DNA from: Eubacterium sp. OM08-24
GTDB lineage: Bacteria > Bacillota > Clostridia > Oscillospirales > Acutalibacteraceae
DNA length: 64,000 nt
Reading direction: 5' to 3'
NCBI RefSeq assembly: GCF_003438075.1
Contig: NZ_QSTA01000006.1
Location: forward strand, 27,492-91,491
Made by a program: the position numbers and the translations under genes
The notes under the pieces: model-generated
Seen by the model: only the letters and a program-made list of their open reading frames with translations
The model's database searches: none
Told to the model about the DNA's origin: nothing
Part shown: positions 40,917 to 51,567 of the stretch, one piece after another
Layout: the number at the start of each line of letters is the position of its first letter
How positions within the stretch are numbered: position 1 is the stretch's first letter

Positions 40917-42479
40917 TTATTTTGTGGATTTATTTTTTCTAAAGTAGCCATAAGCATAAACAACCGCTGAACAAAGCATTAATACAACAGCAAGTATAAC
41001 TGCAATATTGCTATTTCCAGTCTGAACAGTGCCATTATCCGAAGAAATCACTGAAGAAGTTACAGTATCGGATGTTGACGAGCCTTTGTCTGGCTTTGAT
41101 GTAGCTGATTCCACTGTAGTTGGTTCAGTTACAGTAGGTTCAGTTGTAACAGGCTTAATAGCCGGAATTTCTTCTGTTTCAAGAACTGTACCGCATACTG
41201 TACATTCCTTATGCTGACTGCCCTTTTCAGTTTCAGTAGCTTCCTTATCAACTATCCAATCTGAAGGGGTGTGTGCTGCTTTGATAATTACACTGTCATG
41301 GTCTGTAATCTCAACAGATGCCGTAGCATCCTCAAACCACTTTCCGCAGCCGTCACAAACATAGTATGCTTTCTGACCATCCTCTGTACATGTTGCAGCA
41401 AAGCCCTCAACTAATGTAAGCTTATGTGTATGTCCGAGTGCAGGAGTGATTACATATCCGCATTCTTTACAAACCTCAGGTTCATACTCTGTTGCAGGAC
41501 CACTTGAAGTATGCTCTGCAAAATCAAGCTTGTCTTCACAAACTGTGCACGCATGCCAATGTCCTGTTTTATCCGATTTCCATGTGGTTGTATCGTAGTT
41601 GTGGTCTGCAAGTTCACCATACTCAAAGGTTTCAGTATCACTTGCCTGTCCACATACAGAACAGCTCTTGAAATAAACAGCTTTTGAAACGCATGTTGCA
41701 GGAGTCTTTAAGTATTCGTCAGCAACTTTTTCTGTATACTGATGAGGAGCATATTCGCCGTATTCCTGACCACAAACATCACATACAGCTTTCTTTGTAC
41801 AAGTAGCTTCGCCACCGTGATGAGCAACTAGCGGAAGTTGTTCAGCTTCTTTTGTTGTTTCAATAGTTGCCCCTGCATCCTTAAAATACTTTCCACAGCC
41901 TGCACAGTAGTAATATTCATTATTACCGTTTTCTGTACAGCTGGACTTCTTGGCAGGAATCAACTCTGTTTCGTGGATGTGTTTGCCCTCAATCTGAATA
42001 TTGCCACTTACTAAATCAAAAACAACATTATCCATATCAAAGTTAAGGATATCCTGGTCAAGACTTATGGTTGTAGTGCCTGTCACGGCCTCTTCTGAAA
42101 CCTCAAAGGTTAATGTTGCAAGAACGCCATTAACTTTAAAGTTCTCCGGAGCGGTATCATTAACCCAGCACAAACCGTAAGGGCTTGTTGTATAATTGTC
42201 GCTGTGAGTAACTCCCGACAACAAACCTCCGTCCTTCACCTCTTTGAGCTTAAGTACATCAGCATCGTAATTCACATACAGATTAGCCGATACCAAGCCC
42301 GGGTTGTTTGACATCGTGATTGTAACATCAACGGTGTCGCCTGCTTTTGCTTCTGTGCTGCTTACAACGATTGACGGTGCGTCTTCCGAATCAGCAAACG
42401 CTGTAAAGCATACTGCCTGAGCCATCAGAATACAAACTGCCATAATCACTGCAAATGCAGCTGAAAGTTTTCTCTTCAT
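40917..42479 (-). CDS. Membrane-anchored single-cohesin protein with Cys-rich repeats
   Basis: Start ATG at 42479. The 520-residue protein has a signal peptide, a type-I-like cohesin (residues about 33-165: 'VVSSTEAKAGDTVDVTITMSNNPG', 'GVLATLTFEVSEE'), four Cys-pair repeats of about 60-75 residues ('YYCAGCGKYFKDAGATIE', 'YYVCDGCGKWFEDATASVE'), a Thr-rich spacer and a C-terminal membrane segment with basic tail. A VQTG before the segment only faintly recalls a sortase motif. It would act as a cell-bound receptor for the dockerin proteins encoded around it. Confidence 0.85.
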   Translation of the reverse strand: MKRKLSAAFAVIMAVCILMAQAVCFTAFADSEDAPSIVVSSTEAKAGDTVDVTITMSNNPGLVSANLYVNYDADVLKLKEVKDGGLLSGVTHSDNYTTSPYGLCWVNDTAPENFKVNGVLATLTFEVSEEAVTGTTTISLDQDILNFDMDNVVFDLVSGNIQIEGKHIHETELIPAKKSSCTENGNNEYYYCAGCGKYFKDAGATIETTKEAEQLPLVAHHGGEATCTKKAVCDVCGQEYGEYAPHQYTEKVADEYLKTPATCVSKAVYFKSCSVCGQASDTETFEYGELADHNYDTTTWKSDKTGHWHACTVCEDKLDFAEHTSSGPATEYEPEVCKECGYVITPALGHTHKLTLVEGFAATCTEDGQKAYYVCDGCGKWFEDATASVEITDHDSVIIKAAHTPSDWIVDKEATETEKGSQHKECTVCGTVLETEEIPAIKPVTTEPTVTEPTTVESATSKPDKGSSTSDTVTSSVISSDNGTVQTGNSNIAVILAVVLMLCSAVVYAYGYFRKNKSTK

Positions 42480-42497
42480 CAAACTTTCTTCCTTCCT

Positions 42498-45400
42498 TTA
42501 AAATTTATCAAAAGGTAGGGTTTCATAACCCTGCCATTTTGCCAAGTGTCTTGTAAGAACCATACGATCCTTAGCGTTTACATCACCGTCGTTGTTTACA
42601 TCAGCAGCGGTCATATCAATGTTTTCATATCCACTCCACTTTGCAAGGTAGCGAGTCAGCATCATTCTGTCCTTTGCATTTACTTCACTGTCATTATTAA
42701 TGTCACCTAAAACACTCTTTCTCGGCGATGCAACAACATAATCGCTGAAATGCTCAGTATAGAACTTCAAATATCCGTCTTTATACACTGCTTGCATATC
42801 AGTCAGTGTATTATCTGATTCAACACGATAAACCTTTGCGTTTTCATCTTTACAAGGAATGCTTACCTCTGCCATTCCCTCATGCTGAACCTTTTTCCCG
42901 TTTTTCGACAATGTAATGTCATACACATTCAAAATGCTCTTGTTATTGTCAAATAAGGACTTTATTTTATCAAGATTTTCTTTATCTGAAATCTCTTTTA
43001 CAACAAGCTCAGCGTCAGCTTTTGCGATAACTCCTATGCCACTGTTATTATCTATATGGTTATAATTCTTATTGTCCAAATCAATAAATGTAAAACCATT
43101 TTCATTTGCATAGGTTTCTGCGGCGGTTCCTGTTTTGCCCATGATGGTAAAATTATCATACGGATTAAGTTCCGTCCTGTATTCTTCTTTATTGAAATAT
43201 GAATTATAGCCAAATGAATATTCGCCAATCCTTTCAACACTGCTCGGAACAGTAACGCATTTTAGGTTGGGGCAGTTAACGAATGCACCACTACCATAAG
43301 AACTTATACGTTTCACACTATCGGGAATATTAATATAGCCGAGTGAAGAACAATTTGCAAAGGCACTGTACATTATTTGAGTTACTGAATCCGGCAAATC
43401 AACGCTTTTTATTGCCTTGTTTCCCTCAAATGCAACCTGACCGATAATATCGGTTCCACTTGGAATTGATATATTCTCTTCCGTATTACCTTCAGCGTAA
43501 TAAATCAACTTATTTATTAACTTATTATCATATTTTTTCTTTGCGACGAGCATACCGTCGACACTATAGTAATATTCACTTCCGTTTTCAACCGTAAGAT
43601 TTTTAAGCGAAGTACAGCCTGAAAAAGCATCCTGCACCACAAGTTGAGTTTCTGCCGGAACTGTAATACTTTCAATGCTCATACAATCACCAAACGAGCG
43701 TCTGTATATTTTTATTACGCTTTTTGGAATTGTAATATTTTTTAGCTTTTTACAGCCATCAAATGTAGATTGCAATGCTACAATTCCATCGGGAATATTT
43801 GTACTTTCAAGATTTTCACAATATGAAAATGTATCAAGCAATGCACCTGTGGACTTTGACGGTAATTTTGCAGTTTTCAAACTTATACATTTGGAAAATG
43901 CCGACCAACCAATCGATGTAACACCGTCGGGAATCTCTATGCTTGCAAGGCTTGTGCAACCGCAAAATGCTTTATTACCAATATACGTAACACCGTTAGG
44001 GATTGTTATACTTTCAAGGCTTGTACAATTCTCAAAAACAGATGAACCAATCGAATTGACGCTGTCTGGTATTACTACATTTTTTAAATTGACGCAGTCT
44101 GAAAATACATCGTTTGAAATTACCTTAGTTCCTTCTTTAATTTCAACATCAGTAGCCTTCGTTTTATCTCCTTTATAAGCATACAAAACTTTTCCTATAT
44201 ACAACAAGCCGTCTGGCTGATTGTTGTACCATGCTGTATCATCAAAAGCATCATCACCAATCTTCTCAATGTTAGAAGGAATTTGTAAACCTAATAAATT
44301 AGTGCAATTCTCAAAGGCTCTATCACCAATTTCAGTTACACTTTCAGGGATTGTTATACTTGTAAGGTTTGTGCAACCGTAAAATGCACTATCGCCAATT
44401 TCAGCAACATTTTCAGGAATTGTTATGCTTTTAAGGCTTGTACAATCACTAAATGCGTTACTACCGATACTCTTGACATTACTTCCGAGTACTACTCGCT
44501 CAAGGTTACTATTGTTATTAAAATCACTTGCAACTTTAGTTACTTTGTCACCGTAAATGACAGTTTTAACTGAATTTTCAAAACTAAAGTTAAAATAAAC
44601 ATCTTCATCATCATTTGAAGCAATAGCATTAAAATATACGGTTTCAAGATTAGAACAATTTTCAAAAACGTCCCAACCTGTTTTCGTTAATTGCTCGGGT
44701 ATATTAATTGATTTAAGATTTTCACACGCATTAAATGCATTATGACCTAAATATGTTATATTTTCTGAAAGCTTAACATCTATAAGAGAATCACAATCAT
44801 AAAATGCTTTTTCACCGATGTATGTTACAGAATTGGGAAACTCTACATTTATAAGATTGCTGCAATAACTGAATGCATTATCACATATGGACTTTGTTCC
44901 GTCTTTTATTGAAATTGATGTGTTTTCCGGCATCCAACCTTTATATTCATAAAGGCATTTATTTATGTAAATAACTCCATCTTCTTGATTGTTATACCAA
45001 GAAGTATTATCAAATGCATCATCACCGATAACACTAACACTATCGGAAATTTTGATATCGCTTAGATTTTCCGCATAGCCAAAAGCCTCCTCACCAATAG
45101 ATACAACACTATCAGGAATTTCTATACTCTTCAAATTATTGGCTGTATAAAAAGCACCGTCCAATATTTCATTTACTGTTTCAAGGATAGAATAATTTGC
45201 TTGTTTTTTACCTGCAGGATATAATATTAGCTTGGTCTTATCTTTATTGAACAAAACACCGTCAACACTTGAATATGTTTCATTATCCGAAGAAACATTT
45301 ATATTTTCAACACTATTGTTTTCCCAGCACTTATCGACCCAACCGACAACAGGAAAACTCTCAATTGATTTTGGAACATTAAGATTAATCAAATTACTGC

Positions 45401-45962
45401 ATTTATAAAATGCGGCAAATTCTAAATTATTAATGCCCTCCGGAATTTGATATGTAGTGTTACTTTTTGCTCTCGGATATATAATAAGGCTATATGGGGC
45501 CTTTGTTTCATAATTCAGAGAAAACAATACACCGTCTATATCACAATAATCTTCATTTTGAGCATTTACAAAGATATTTTCAAGATTGTCATAGTTTTTA
45601 AAGACATAGTCCTTTATATAGCTGACACCTTCGGGTATAGTAAAACTTTTAATCTTATCAGTGTTTTCGGAATAATATAGTTCATCAATTGCCACTACTT
45701 TATAACCATCAATTTCGGAGGGAATAATAACATCAGTATCACTTCCGCTGTATTCGGTTATTCGTGCAACATTATATGACTGCTCGGTATCCCCGTCATA
45801 TCTCTCTACCAACTCATACCCAAAATCACCGCTTGTATAAGTTTCACCTACACTTTCACTGTTTGTTTCTGCTGCACTTGCTGAAAAAGGCAGAGATGTA
45901 AATACACCGAATACAGTTATTATCGCAAGTAAAACTGAAACAATTTTTCTCTTTTTAAACAC
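42498..45962 (-). CDS. BspA-type LRR protein with C-terminal dockerin
   Basis: A 1154-residue secreted protein, GTG start with GAGGTGATT upstream. The signal peptide ends 'SASAAE'. Roughly 25 LRR_5 repeats ('SVTEIGDRAFENCTNLLGLQIPSNIEKIGDDAF') occupy residues 90-960. A small beta domain follows, then a dockerin ('NDSEVNAKDRMMLTRYLAKW' and 'NNDGDVNAKDRMVLTRHLAKW' loops). BspA-like LRRs often bind host matrix or carbohydrate. It lies 12 nt from the preceding cohesin gene. Confidence 0.87.
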   Translation of the reverse strand: MFKKRKIVSVLLAIITVFGVFTSLPFSASAAETNSESVGETYTSGDFGYELVERYDGDTEQSYNVARITEYSGSDTDVIIPSEIDGYKVVAIDELYYSENTDKIKSFTIPEGVSYIKDYVFKNYDNLENIFVNAQNEDYCDIDGVLFSLNYETKAPYSLIIYPRAKSNTTYQIPEGINNLEFAAFYKCSNLINLNVPKSIESFPVVGWVDKCWENNSVENINVSSDNETYSSVDGVLFNKDKTKLILYPAGKKQANYSILETVNEILDGAFYTANNLKSIEIPDSVVSIGEEAFGYAENLSDIKISDSVSVIGDDAFDNTSWYNNQEDGVIYINKCLYEYKGWMPENTSISIKDGTKSICDNAFSYCSNLINVEFPNSVTYIGEKAFYDCDSLIDVKLSENITYLGHNAFNACENLKSINIPEQLTKTGWDVFENCSNLETVYFNAIASNDDEDVYFNFSFENSVKTVIYGDKVTKVASDFNNNSNLERVVLGSNVKSIGSNAFSDCTSLKSITIPENVAEIGDSAFYGCTNLTSITIPESVTEIGDRAFENCTNLLGLQIPSNIEKIGDDAFDDTAWYNNQPDGLLYIGKVLYAYKGDKTKATDVEIKEGTKVISNDVFSDCVNLKNVVIPDSVNSIGSSVFENCTSLESITIPNGVTYIGNKAFCGCTSLASIEIPDGVTSIGWSAFSKCISLKTAKLPSKSTGALLDTFSYCENLESTNIPDGIVALQSTFDGCKKLKNITIPKSVIKIYRRSFGDCMSIESITVPAETQLVVQDAFSGCTSLKNLTVENGSEYYYSVDGMLVAKKKYDNKLINKLIYYAEGNTEENISIPSGTDIIGQVAFEGNKAIKSVDLPDSVTQIMYSAFANCSSLGYINIPDSVKRISSYGSGAFVNCPNLKCVTVPSSVERIGEYSFGYNSYFNKEEYRTELNPYDNFTIMGKTGTAAETYANENGFTFIDLDNKNYNHIDNNSGIGVIAKADAELVVKEISDKENLDKIKSLFDNNKSILNVYDITLSKNGKKVQHEGMAEVSIPCKDENAKVYRVESDNTLTDMQAVYKDGYLKFYTEHFSDYVVASPRKSVLGDINNDSEVNAKDRMMLTRYLAKWSGYENIDMTAADVNNDGDVNAKDRMVLTRHLAKWQGYETLPFDKF

Positions 45963-45973
45963 TAATAATCACC

Positions 45974-46834
45974 TCATTTTTTTCTTGTGCGTTTGTAATA
46001 TACAAATACTGCTGTTAATATAATTGCAGCAATAAGGATTACCGCAATTAATATAGACACTGTTTGAACTACTCCTCCCCCTTTATTTGTTGCTGAATCA
46101 GATGTTGAAGATTTTTTAGTATTACCAACTAAATCGCTTGTAGATAAAACAGTTGCATCATAATCCTCTGATTTTTCATTTATGTCGCTTGCATCAGAGT
46201 CTTTGACTTCAGACTGATTTACGCTTTCATTATTTTTTGATGCTTTATCGGAATCATCGACCGAATTTACATTTGAATCAGAATTCGATGCCTTAGATGT
46301 TGTTTCCGGCAAATCACTATCTTTTGACTGTGATGAACTACTGATTTCAACTTTACCGCTTATCAAATCAAAAACTACATTCTCAACATCACAATTCAAA
46401 ATATCCTGTTCAAGACTGATTGTTGTGCTGCCGGGGTTAGCCTCCTTTGAAATTTCAAATGTAAGTGTTGCGAGAACACCATTGACTTTGAAATTCTCTT
46501 TAGACAAATCATTCACCCAACACAATCCATATGGGCTTGTATAATTGTCGCTGTGTGTTACTCCTGAAAGCAAGCCGCCGTCTTTTACTTTTTTTAGAGT
46601 AAGTACGCTCTCGTCATATTTTACATAGAGATTAGCCGAAACAAATCCCGGATTATTTGACATTGTTATTGTCACATCCACGGTATCTCCTGCCTCTCCC
46701 CGAGCACTGTTTATGACAATGCTCGGGTTTTTAGAAGATACTGCAAAGCATATAAACATATTCATTGATATCAAACTGCAAAAAACCATCGCAAAAGCAA
46801 ATATGTGAATTATATTTTTATATACCTTATTCAT
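45974..46834 (-). CDS. Membrane-anchored single-cohesin protein
   Basis: A 286-residue protein: signal peptide, one cohesin domain (residues about 35-170), a Ser/Asp-rich spacer (175-250) and a C-terminal membrane segment with 'YYKRTRKK'. The cohesin is closely related to that of 40917-42479 (shared 'DTVDVTITMSNNPG', 'DGGLLSGVTHSDNY', 'YGLCWVND'). The short form lacks the Cys-rich repeats. It probably anchors the same dockerins closer to the membrane. Confidence 0.85.
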   Translation of the reverse strand: MNKVYKNIIHIFAFAMVFCSLISMNMFICFAVSSKNPSIVINSARGEAGDTVDVTITMSNNPGFVSANLYVKYDESVLTLKKVKDGGLLSGVTHSDNYTSPYGLCWVNDLSKENFKVNGVLATLTFEISKEANPGSTTISLEQDILNCDVENVVFDLISGKVEISSSSQSKDSDLPETTSKASNSDSNVNSVDDSDKASKNNESVNQSEVKDSDASDINEKSEDYDATVLSTSDLVGNTKKSSTSDSATNKGGGVVQTVSILIAVILIAAIILTAVFVYYKRTRKK

Positions 46835-46849
46835 TACTGACTCCGTTTT

Positions 46850-49800
46850 TTACTTTGTATACGGAAGTGTTTCATATCCACTCCACTTTGCTATATGCCT
46901 TGTTAATATCATTCTGTCCTTTGCGTTGACAGCACCGTCGTTATTTAAATCTGCAGCGGTCATATCAATGTTTTCATAGCCTGACCACTTTGCAAGATGA
47001 CGAGTAAGCATCATACGGTCTTTTGCATTGATTTCGCCATCGCCGTTAGCATCGCCAAAATCAATAATTATAGTCGGATCAATATATTCACATTTTAGTT
47101 TGTCATTGTCTTTAGTATTTTGAACATATTGATCAGCTGTTGAACCCTTTGCGCAACAGATAATTGCATCAAGGTTTTTAGTACACCATTTTTTTGTAAC
47201 CTCAGAAACAACCGGTATCCAAGGTTCAGTGGTATACCCAATTGCATAATCTTCCAGCTTAACATTTGTTCTGTTGATTACAATTCTTTCAGTCCCACTA
47301 TTGGCAAAAGCAAATGATTTGATTGTCTTTACAGAGTTTGGAACAGTATATTCGCCGCTGCTCTGTTTTGGACAATAGATTAGCTCTGTTTTGTTTTTAT
47401 TAAACAGTACTCCGTTTTCGCTTGAATAAAACTTATTATTGGGATCAACATTGATTGATGTCAGCGATTCACAACCCAAGAAAGCATAATCACCGATTTG
47501 TTCAACGGATGCAGGAATTGTAATTTCTGTGAGTGATGTGCAGCCATTAAAAGCAAGGTCGCCGATTCTTATCAAGCTATCTGGCAAAGAAATAGTTTTG
47601 ATATTCTCAGTTGCTCCGCAAAAAACATTAAACAAAGCCCCGTCAGCAATAGTTTTAGTACCTTCTTTTATGGTAAGATTTTGCGGAGCCGACTCGCCTT
47701 TGTTTCTCAGATAGATATGGTCAAGATATACTGAACCGTCGGGCTGAGCATCATACCATTTTGTGCCGTCAAAGGCACAGCTTGAAATTTTGAGAACAGT
47801 ATCAGGAATTTGAATATCAGAAAGTTCTGAGCATCCGCCAAATGAGTTATATGCTATTTCTGTAACAGTTTTTCCTGCGTGGAAGTTTCTAATCTTGGAG
47901 TATCTAAAACTGCTATCGCCATAGTTTGAAATATTCTCACTCGGTGAATAATTTTTAAGTGGGCAGCAAATAAAAGCACTTTCACCGATTTCAACATTAT
48001 CGCCTTTAATTTCAAGGTCATTTAGATAGTTACAGTTTTCAAAAGCTTTATAACAAATTTTGGTAATATTTTTTGGTATAAAAACATTATTTAATGCAGT
48101 CTGAGCAAATGTGCAGTCCTTAATTTCAGTTAATCCAGAACCTAAATTTATACTTTTTAAATTTTCACATAAACAAAAAGCAGATGCACCAATTGATTTA
48201 ACATTATCAGGGATGCTAACATTTATTACGGGTGTTAGTTGAAATGTACCCTCTCCGATTGTTTCAACACTTTTTCCAATTGTTATTGTTTGTACTTTAG
48301 AGCTTGCAAAAGCATAGTCATCAACCGATTTAACCTTGTCAGGAATTGTAATTTTTGCTAATCCGCTTTCATAAAAAGCACTATCACCAATTGCTTCCAA
48401 ATTATCAGAAAGTGAAATATCTTTTAGAGAAGTACACTTGGCAAATGCCTCGTTACTGATTTTTGTTACATTGCTCGGCAAAGAAACATTATTAAGAGAA
48501 GTACAACCTCTAAATGCACTATATACAATATCTGTTACATTTTTGGAGATATTTACATCTGTAAGATTTTTACAAGCGGCAAAAGCTTTATCGGAAATTT
48601 GTGTAACAGAATCAGGCATAGTGTATTTACCGCCCTTTGTTTTATTACATAAAACAACTTTAGTCATATCTACTGTATATGTAACGCCATCAACTGTCTT
48701 GTAATATTTTGATTCATCTGCAAAAACTATGTTAATATTGTCAGATTTACTTTCGGTAATTGCATCAATATTACTAACCGATGCAGGTACTGTATGTGAT
48801 TTAGATTTTCCATTCGGATAAACCACCATAGTATCAACTGCACTATTATATACAACACCTTCTATAGATAAATAATTCTTATTGTTTGAAGAAACATTAA
48901 TTTCGCTTAAATTATAAAGACGCATAAACATTTTAGCGCTAAGGTATTCAACTCCACTACCGATTGTCAGGGATTGCAATGAACTACAGCCTTCAAATGC
49001 GTCCTCGGAAATCGTTTTTACGGAATCAGGAATAGTAATGCTCTTAGCATTAGTATCAAAATGATATCCCAATGAAGTAATACCAATAACCTTTTTTCCT
49101 GCTATTTCTTCTGGAATTATGATATCTTCATCTTCAAGCGTACAATTGGTAATATAAATTCCGTCATTTTGTGCCACAAAATCAAAACCATAGTCAGGTA
49201 TAACTTCAGCATAACCTTTTGCGGTTGCTTTTCCCAAGTGCACTATAAATTCGTTTTCTTTACCAATCTGCCAGTCACCTATTATTGAAATAGTAGGATT
49301 ATCATCGTAATAATCACCTGAATTTCTTTGCTCAACCCTTCCACCTTTATATGTAACCTTGTATACAAATTTTAATGCACATTCATAATCCCAGCTATCC
49401 TCTTTTTCCTTTACAGGGTCAACACTTAGTATTTCAATTGAGGCGTAGGGACTTTCTTTGATATTACAATTAAAAGATGTCTCAAAGCCCAAAGCCTTAG
49501 CTACGACTTTGTGAGTGCCAATATCCCATTGGTTTTCATAGCTTTGGTCATTTTCAAAATCAAAATAATAATAATTATTTTTATATTCAAAGCCGCCGCT
49601 TGTTATTTCAGCTGATGTTCCGTCATCAAATGTGACTGTACCGTTAACATCAAAATAACTATATTTATACCATTCAACATACTCGTCCTTATCATAATCA
49701 TATTCTTTGGTATAATATCCACTTGTACATTCGACAATGTCAATGTCATTAATTTCTATACTTTTAACAGTAACAGGCGGTTTAACAATATTAACATTAA

Positions 49801-50200
49801 AGGTTGTTTTAATTCCCTCAAGCTCGGCAGTAACCTGATGAGAACCAAGTCCCCACTGATTATTTACGCTTTGAGAATCCGTAAGATCAACATCATTGTC
49901 GGATATCCAAGCATAGTCTATATCAACTGTCGAACCGTCTGTTAATGTAGCTGTGCCGACAATTTTGCTACTATAGTCATAATTGTACCATTTAACATAC
50001 TCGTCCTTATCATAATCGTAGTCTTCAGTATAATATCCATTTGTAAATTGGATAATTTCTATATCGTCAATACTAAAGTTCTTGAAATCTGTTTGTGATG
50101 CTGCATTAGTTATCGGGATACTGCTCATCAGCAAACACGCCATTAATGCGATTACTGTTACTAATTTAAAAATCTTTGTTAGTTTGTGTTTTTGTCTCAT
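46850..50200 (-). CDS. Ig-like/LRR protein with C-terminal dockerin
   Basis: Start at ATG 50200 behind AGGAGG; upstream Met codons lack an RBS. The 1116-residue protein has a signal peptide (ending 'TNAASQ'), two related beta-rich modules with 'YTEDYDYDKDEYVKWYNYDY' type repeats, a third beta module, then about 17 BspA-type LRRs, and a dockerin ending 'RHIAKWSGYETLPYTK'. Two full calcium loops (DANGDGEINAKD, DLNNDGAVNAKD) are visible. Confidence 0.85.
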   Translation of the reverse strand: MRQKHKLTKIFKLVTVIALMACLLMSSIPITNAASQTDFKNFSIDDIEIIQFTNGYYTEDYDYDKDEYVKWYNYDYSSKIVGTATLTDGSTVDIDYAWISDNDVDLTDSQSVNNQWGLGSHQVTAELEGIKTTFNVNIVKPPVTVKSIEINDIDIVECTSGYYTKEYDYDKDEYVEWYKYSYFDVNGTVTFDDGTSAEITSGGFEYKNNYYYFDFENDQSYENQWDIGTHKVVAKALGFETSFNCNIKESPYASIEILSVDPVKEKEDSWDYECALKFVYKVTYKGGRVEQRNSGDYYDDNPTISIIGDWQIGKENEFIVHLGKATAKGYAEVIPDYGFDFVAQNDGIYITNCTLEDEDIIIPEEIAGKKVIGITSLGYHFDTNAKSITIPDSVKTISEDAFEGCSSLQSLTIGSGVEYLSAKMFMRLYNLSEINVSSNNKNYLSIEGVVYNSAVDTMVVYPNGKSKSHTVPASVSNIDAITESKSDNINIVFADESKYYKTVDGVTYTVDMTKVVLCNKTKGGKYTMPDSVTQISDKAFAACKNLTDVNISKNVTDIVYSAFRGCTSLNNVSLPSNVTKISNEAFAKCTSLKDISLSDNLEAIGDSAFYESGLAKITIPDKVKSVDDYAFASSKVQTITIGKSVETIGEGTFQLTPVINVSIPDNVKSIGASAFCLCENLKSINLGSGLTEIKDCTFAQTALNNVFIPKNITKICYKAFENCNYLNDLEIKGDNVEIGESAFICCPLKNYSPSENISNYGDSSFRYSKIRNFHAGKTVTEIAYNSFGGCSELSDIQIPDTVLKISSCAFDGTKWYDAQPDGSVYLDHIYLRNKGESAPQNLTIKEGTKTIADGALFNVFCGATENIKTISLPDSLIRIGDLAFNGCTSLTEITIPASVEQIGDYAFLGCESLTSINVDPNNKFYSSENGVLFNKNKTELIYCPKQSSGEYTVPNSVKTIKSFAFANSGTERIVINRTNVKLEDYAIGYTTEPWIPVVSEVTKKWCTKNLDAIICCAKGSTADQYVQNTKDNDKLKCEYIDPTIIIDFGDANGDGEINAKDRMMLTRHLAKWSGYENIDMTAADLNNDGAVNAKDRMILTRHIAKWSGYETLPYTK

Positions 50201-50220
50201 AAAAAAGCCTCCTAAAAACT

Positions 50221-51567
50221 TTATTGATGAATTTTGCATTTTTCTATAATTTCATCTGCAAAATAATATCCCATATCAACCCGTTTGCAATTCTCGTTGC
50301 ATAACAAGCCACTATCCGCACAATAGATTGCCTGTTTTATTTCTCTGCATTTCGGGTATTTTACGCTTTCATCAAGCTTTAACTCTTGCATAATACTTTT
50401 GAAAATCTGTGGTGAATAGTTATCTACTAAGCTTCCTCCGTGCCACACAGCACAACTGTACTGCGGAACAAATCCAACAAACCAATGACAGTCATTTGCT
50501 ATTCCCGTACCTGTTTTTCCGCCAACTTCAATATCATCCATTTTTGCTCCTGCACCCGTTCCGCCACTCTGCACTACACCTTGAAGCAATTCGTTCATAA
50601 TAAATGCCGTTGGCTCACTGATAACCTGTTTATATTCATCTTTTGCTGTAAAAATTACTTCTCCGTTGCTGTCAGTAATTTTATTTATGGATTTTGGTAT
50701 GTAATATTTTCCTCCGTTTGCAAAAATCTGATAATATCCTGACATTTCAACAGGTGATAATCCCTTATAAAGATAGCCCATTGCCATATTGCCTATAACA
50801 TCGGATTCATCTGAATTTATCGCCTTTTCATATTCATACTTTATATCCATATCAAAGTTCTTTCTTAAAAATTGAATTGAATTTAAAACACCATAATCAT
50901 CAAGGCACTTAACTGCTACAGTATTTAATGATTCTTTTATCGCCTGATATACAGTTATATTTTTATTGTAATAAATTCCTGTTGCATTTTCAGGCCAATC
51001 ACTTTTCTCTCCATCCTCATTTTCAACTTGTGTATAAGGCGAATCTTCATATACCTTTGACCAATATGCCTTACCGCTTTCTATAGCAGGAGCGTATACG
51101 CTTAAAGGCTTTAAAGAAGAATATGGGGAAAATCCGGTTATAGCAAAATTGCTTTCTTCTTTAGATTCACTGCTATAAACAGCACATAAACCGCCTTTTA
51201 AATTTGTCACTGCACAGCCAAAAGGAATCTCCTTAACATCAGATTTGTTATATGCTGTCTCTATAGAAGAAAATATTTCTCTATCGAGGAAAGTATCAAT
51301 TGTATAGCTGTTTTTAAATAATAATTTCTCTGCTTTTTCTTCATCACAACCGTTTATATCAGCTATAATATCAATTGCTTCATTAATTACCAATTCGGAA
51401 TAGGAACTATATTCTGAAGACTTTTCAAGTTTTGCAGAGCTAACTTTCGCAAAAACCTCACCTTTGTTATCTTTAAGCGTTATCTCTTTTGTCGTACACG
51501 AACTAAACATAAACAACGTCAAAAGCAAAACTATCAAAACAGAGAAAAAAACAAGATTCTTTTTCAT
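50221..51567 (-). CDS. Penicillin-binding-protein-like transpeptidase lipoprotein
   Basis: A 448-residue protein with a lipoprotein signal (MKKNLVFFSVLIVLLLTLFM, lipobox F-S-S-C). Transpeptidase motifs are present: SxxK as SSLK in 'GFSPYSSLKPL', SxN as SLN in 'IKESLNTVAVK', and KTG in 'VGGKTGTGIAND'. There is no glycosyltransferase domain. It thus looks like a stand-alone class A-derived transpeptidase, perhaps acting on cell wall or attaching surface polymers. The start overlaps the upstream O-antigen-ligase-like gene (ATGA). Confidence 0.8.
   Translation of the reverse strand: MKKNLVFFSVLIVLLLTLFMFSSCTTKEITLKDNKGEVFAKVSSAKLEKSSEYSSYSELVINEAIDIIADINGCDEEKAEKLLFKNSYTIDTFLDREIFSSIETAYNKSDVKEIPFGCAVTNLKGGLCAVYSSESKEESNFAITGFSPYSSLKPLSVYAPAIESGKAYWSKVYEDSPYTQVENEDGEKSDWPENATGIYYNKNITVYQAIKESLNTVAVKCLDDYGVLNSIQFLRKNFDMDIKYEYEKAINSDESDVIGNMAMGYLYKGLSPVEMSGYYQIFANGGKYYIPKSINKITDSNGEVIFTAKDEYKQVISEPTAFIMNELLQGVVQSGGTGAGAKMDDIEVGGKTGTGIANDCHWFVGFVPQYSCAVWHGGSLVDNYSPQIFKSIMQELKLDESVKYPKCREIKQAIYCADSGLLCNENCKRVDMGYYFADEIIEKCKIHQ

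Noticed and set aside
40917..42479. Cohesin protein as a sortase substrate
   Set aside because: VQTG before the membrane segment lacks the Leu-Pro of a sortase motif; a plain membrane anchor is the safer call.
42498..50200. Short-period repeats in the LRR genes as non-coding repeats
   Set aside because: They follow the roughly 23-residue BspA-type LRR period in long open frames.
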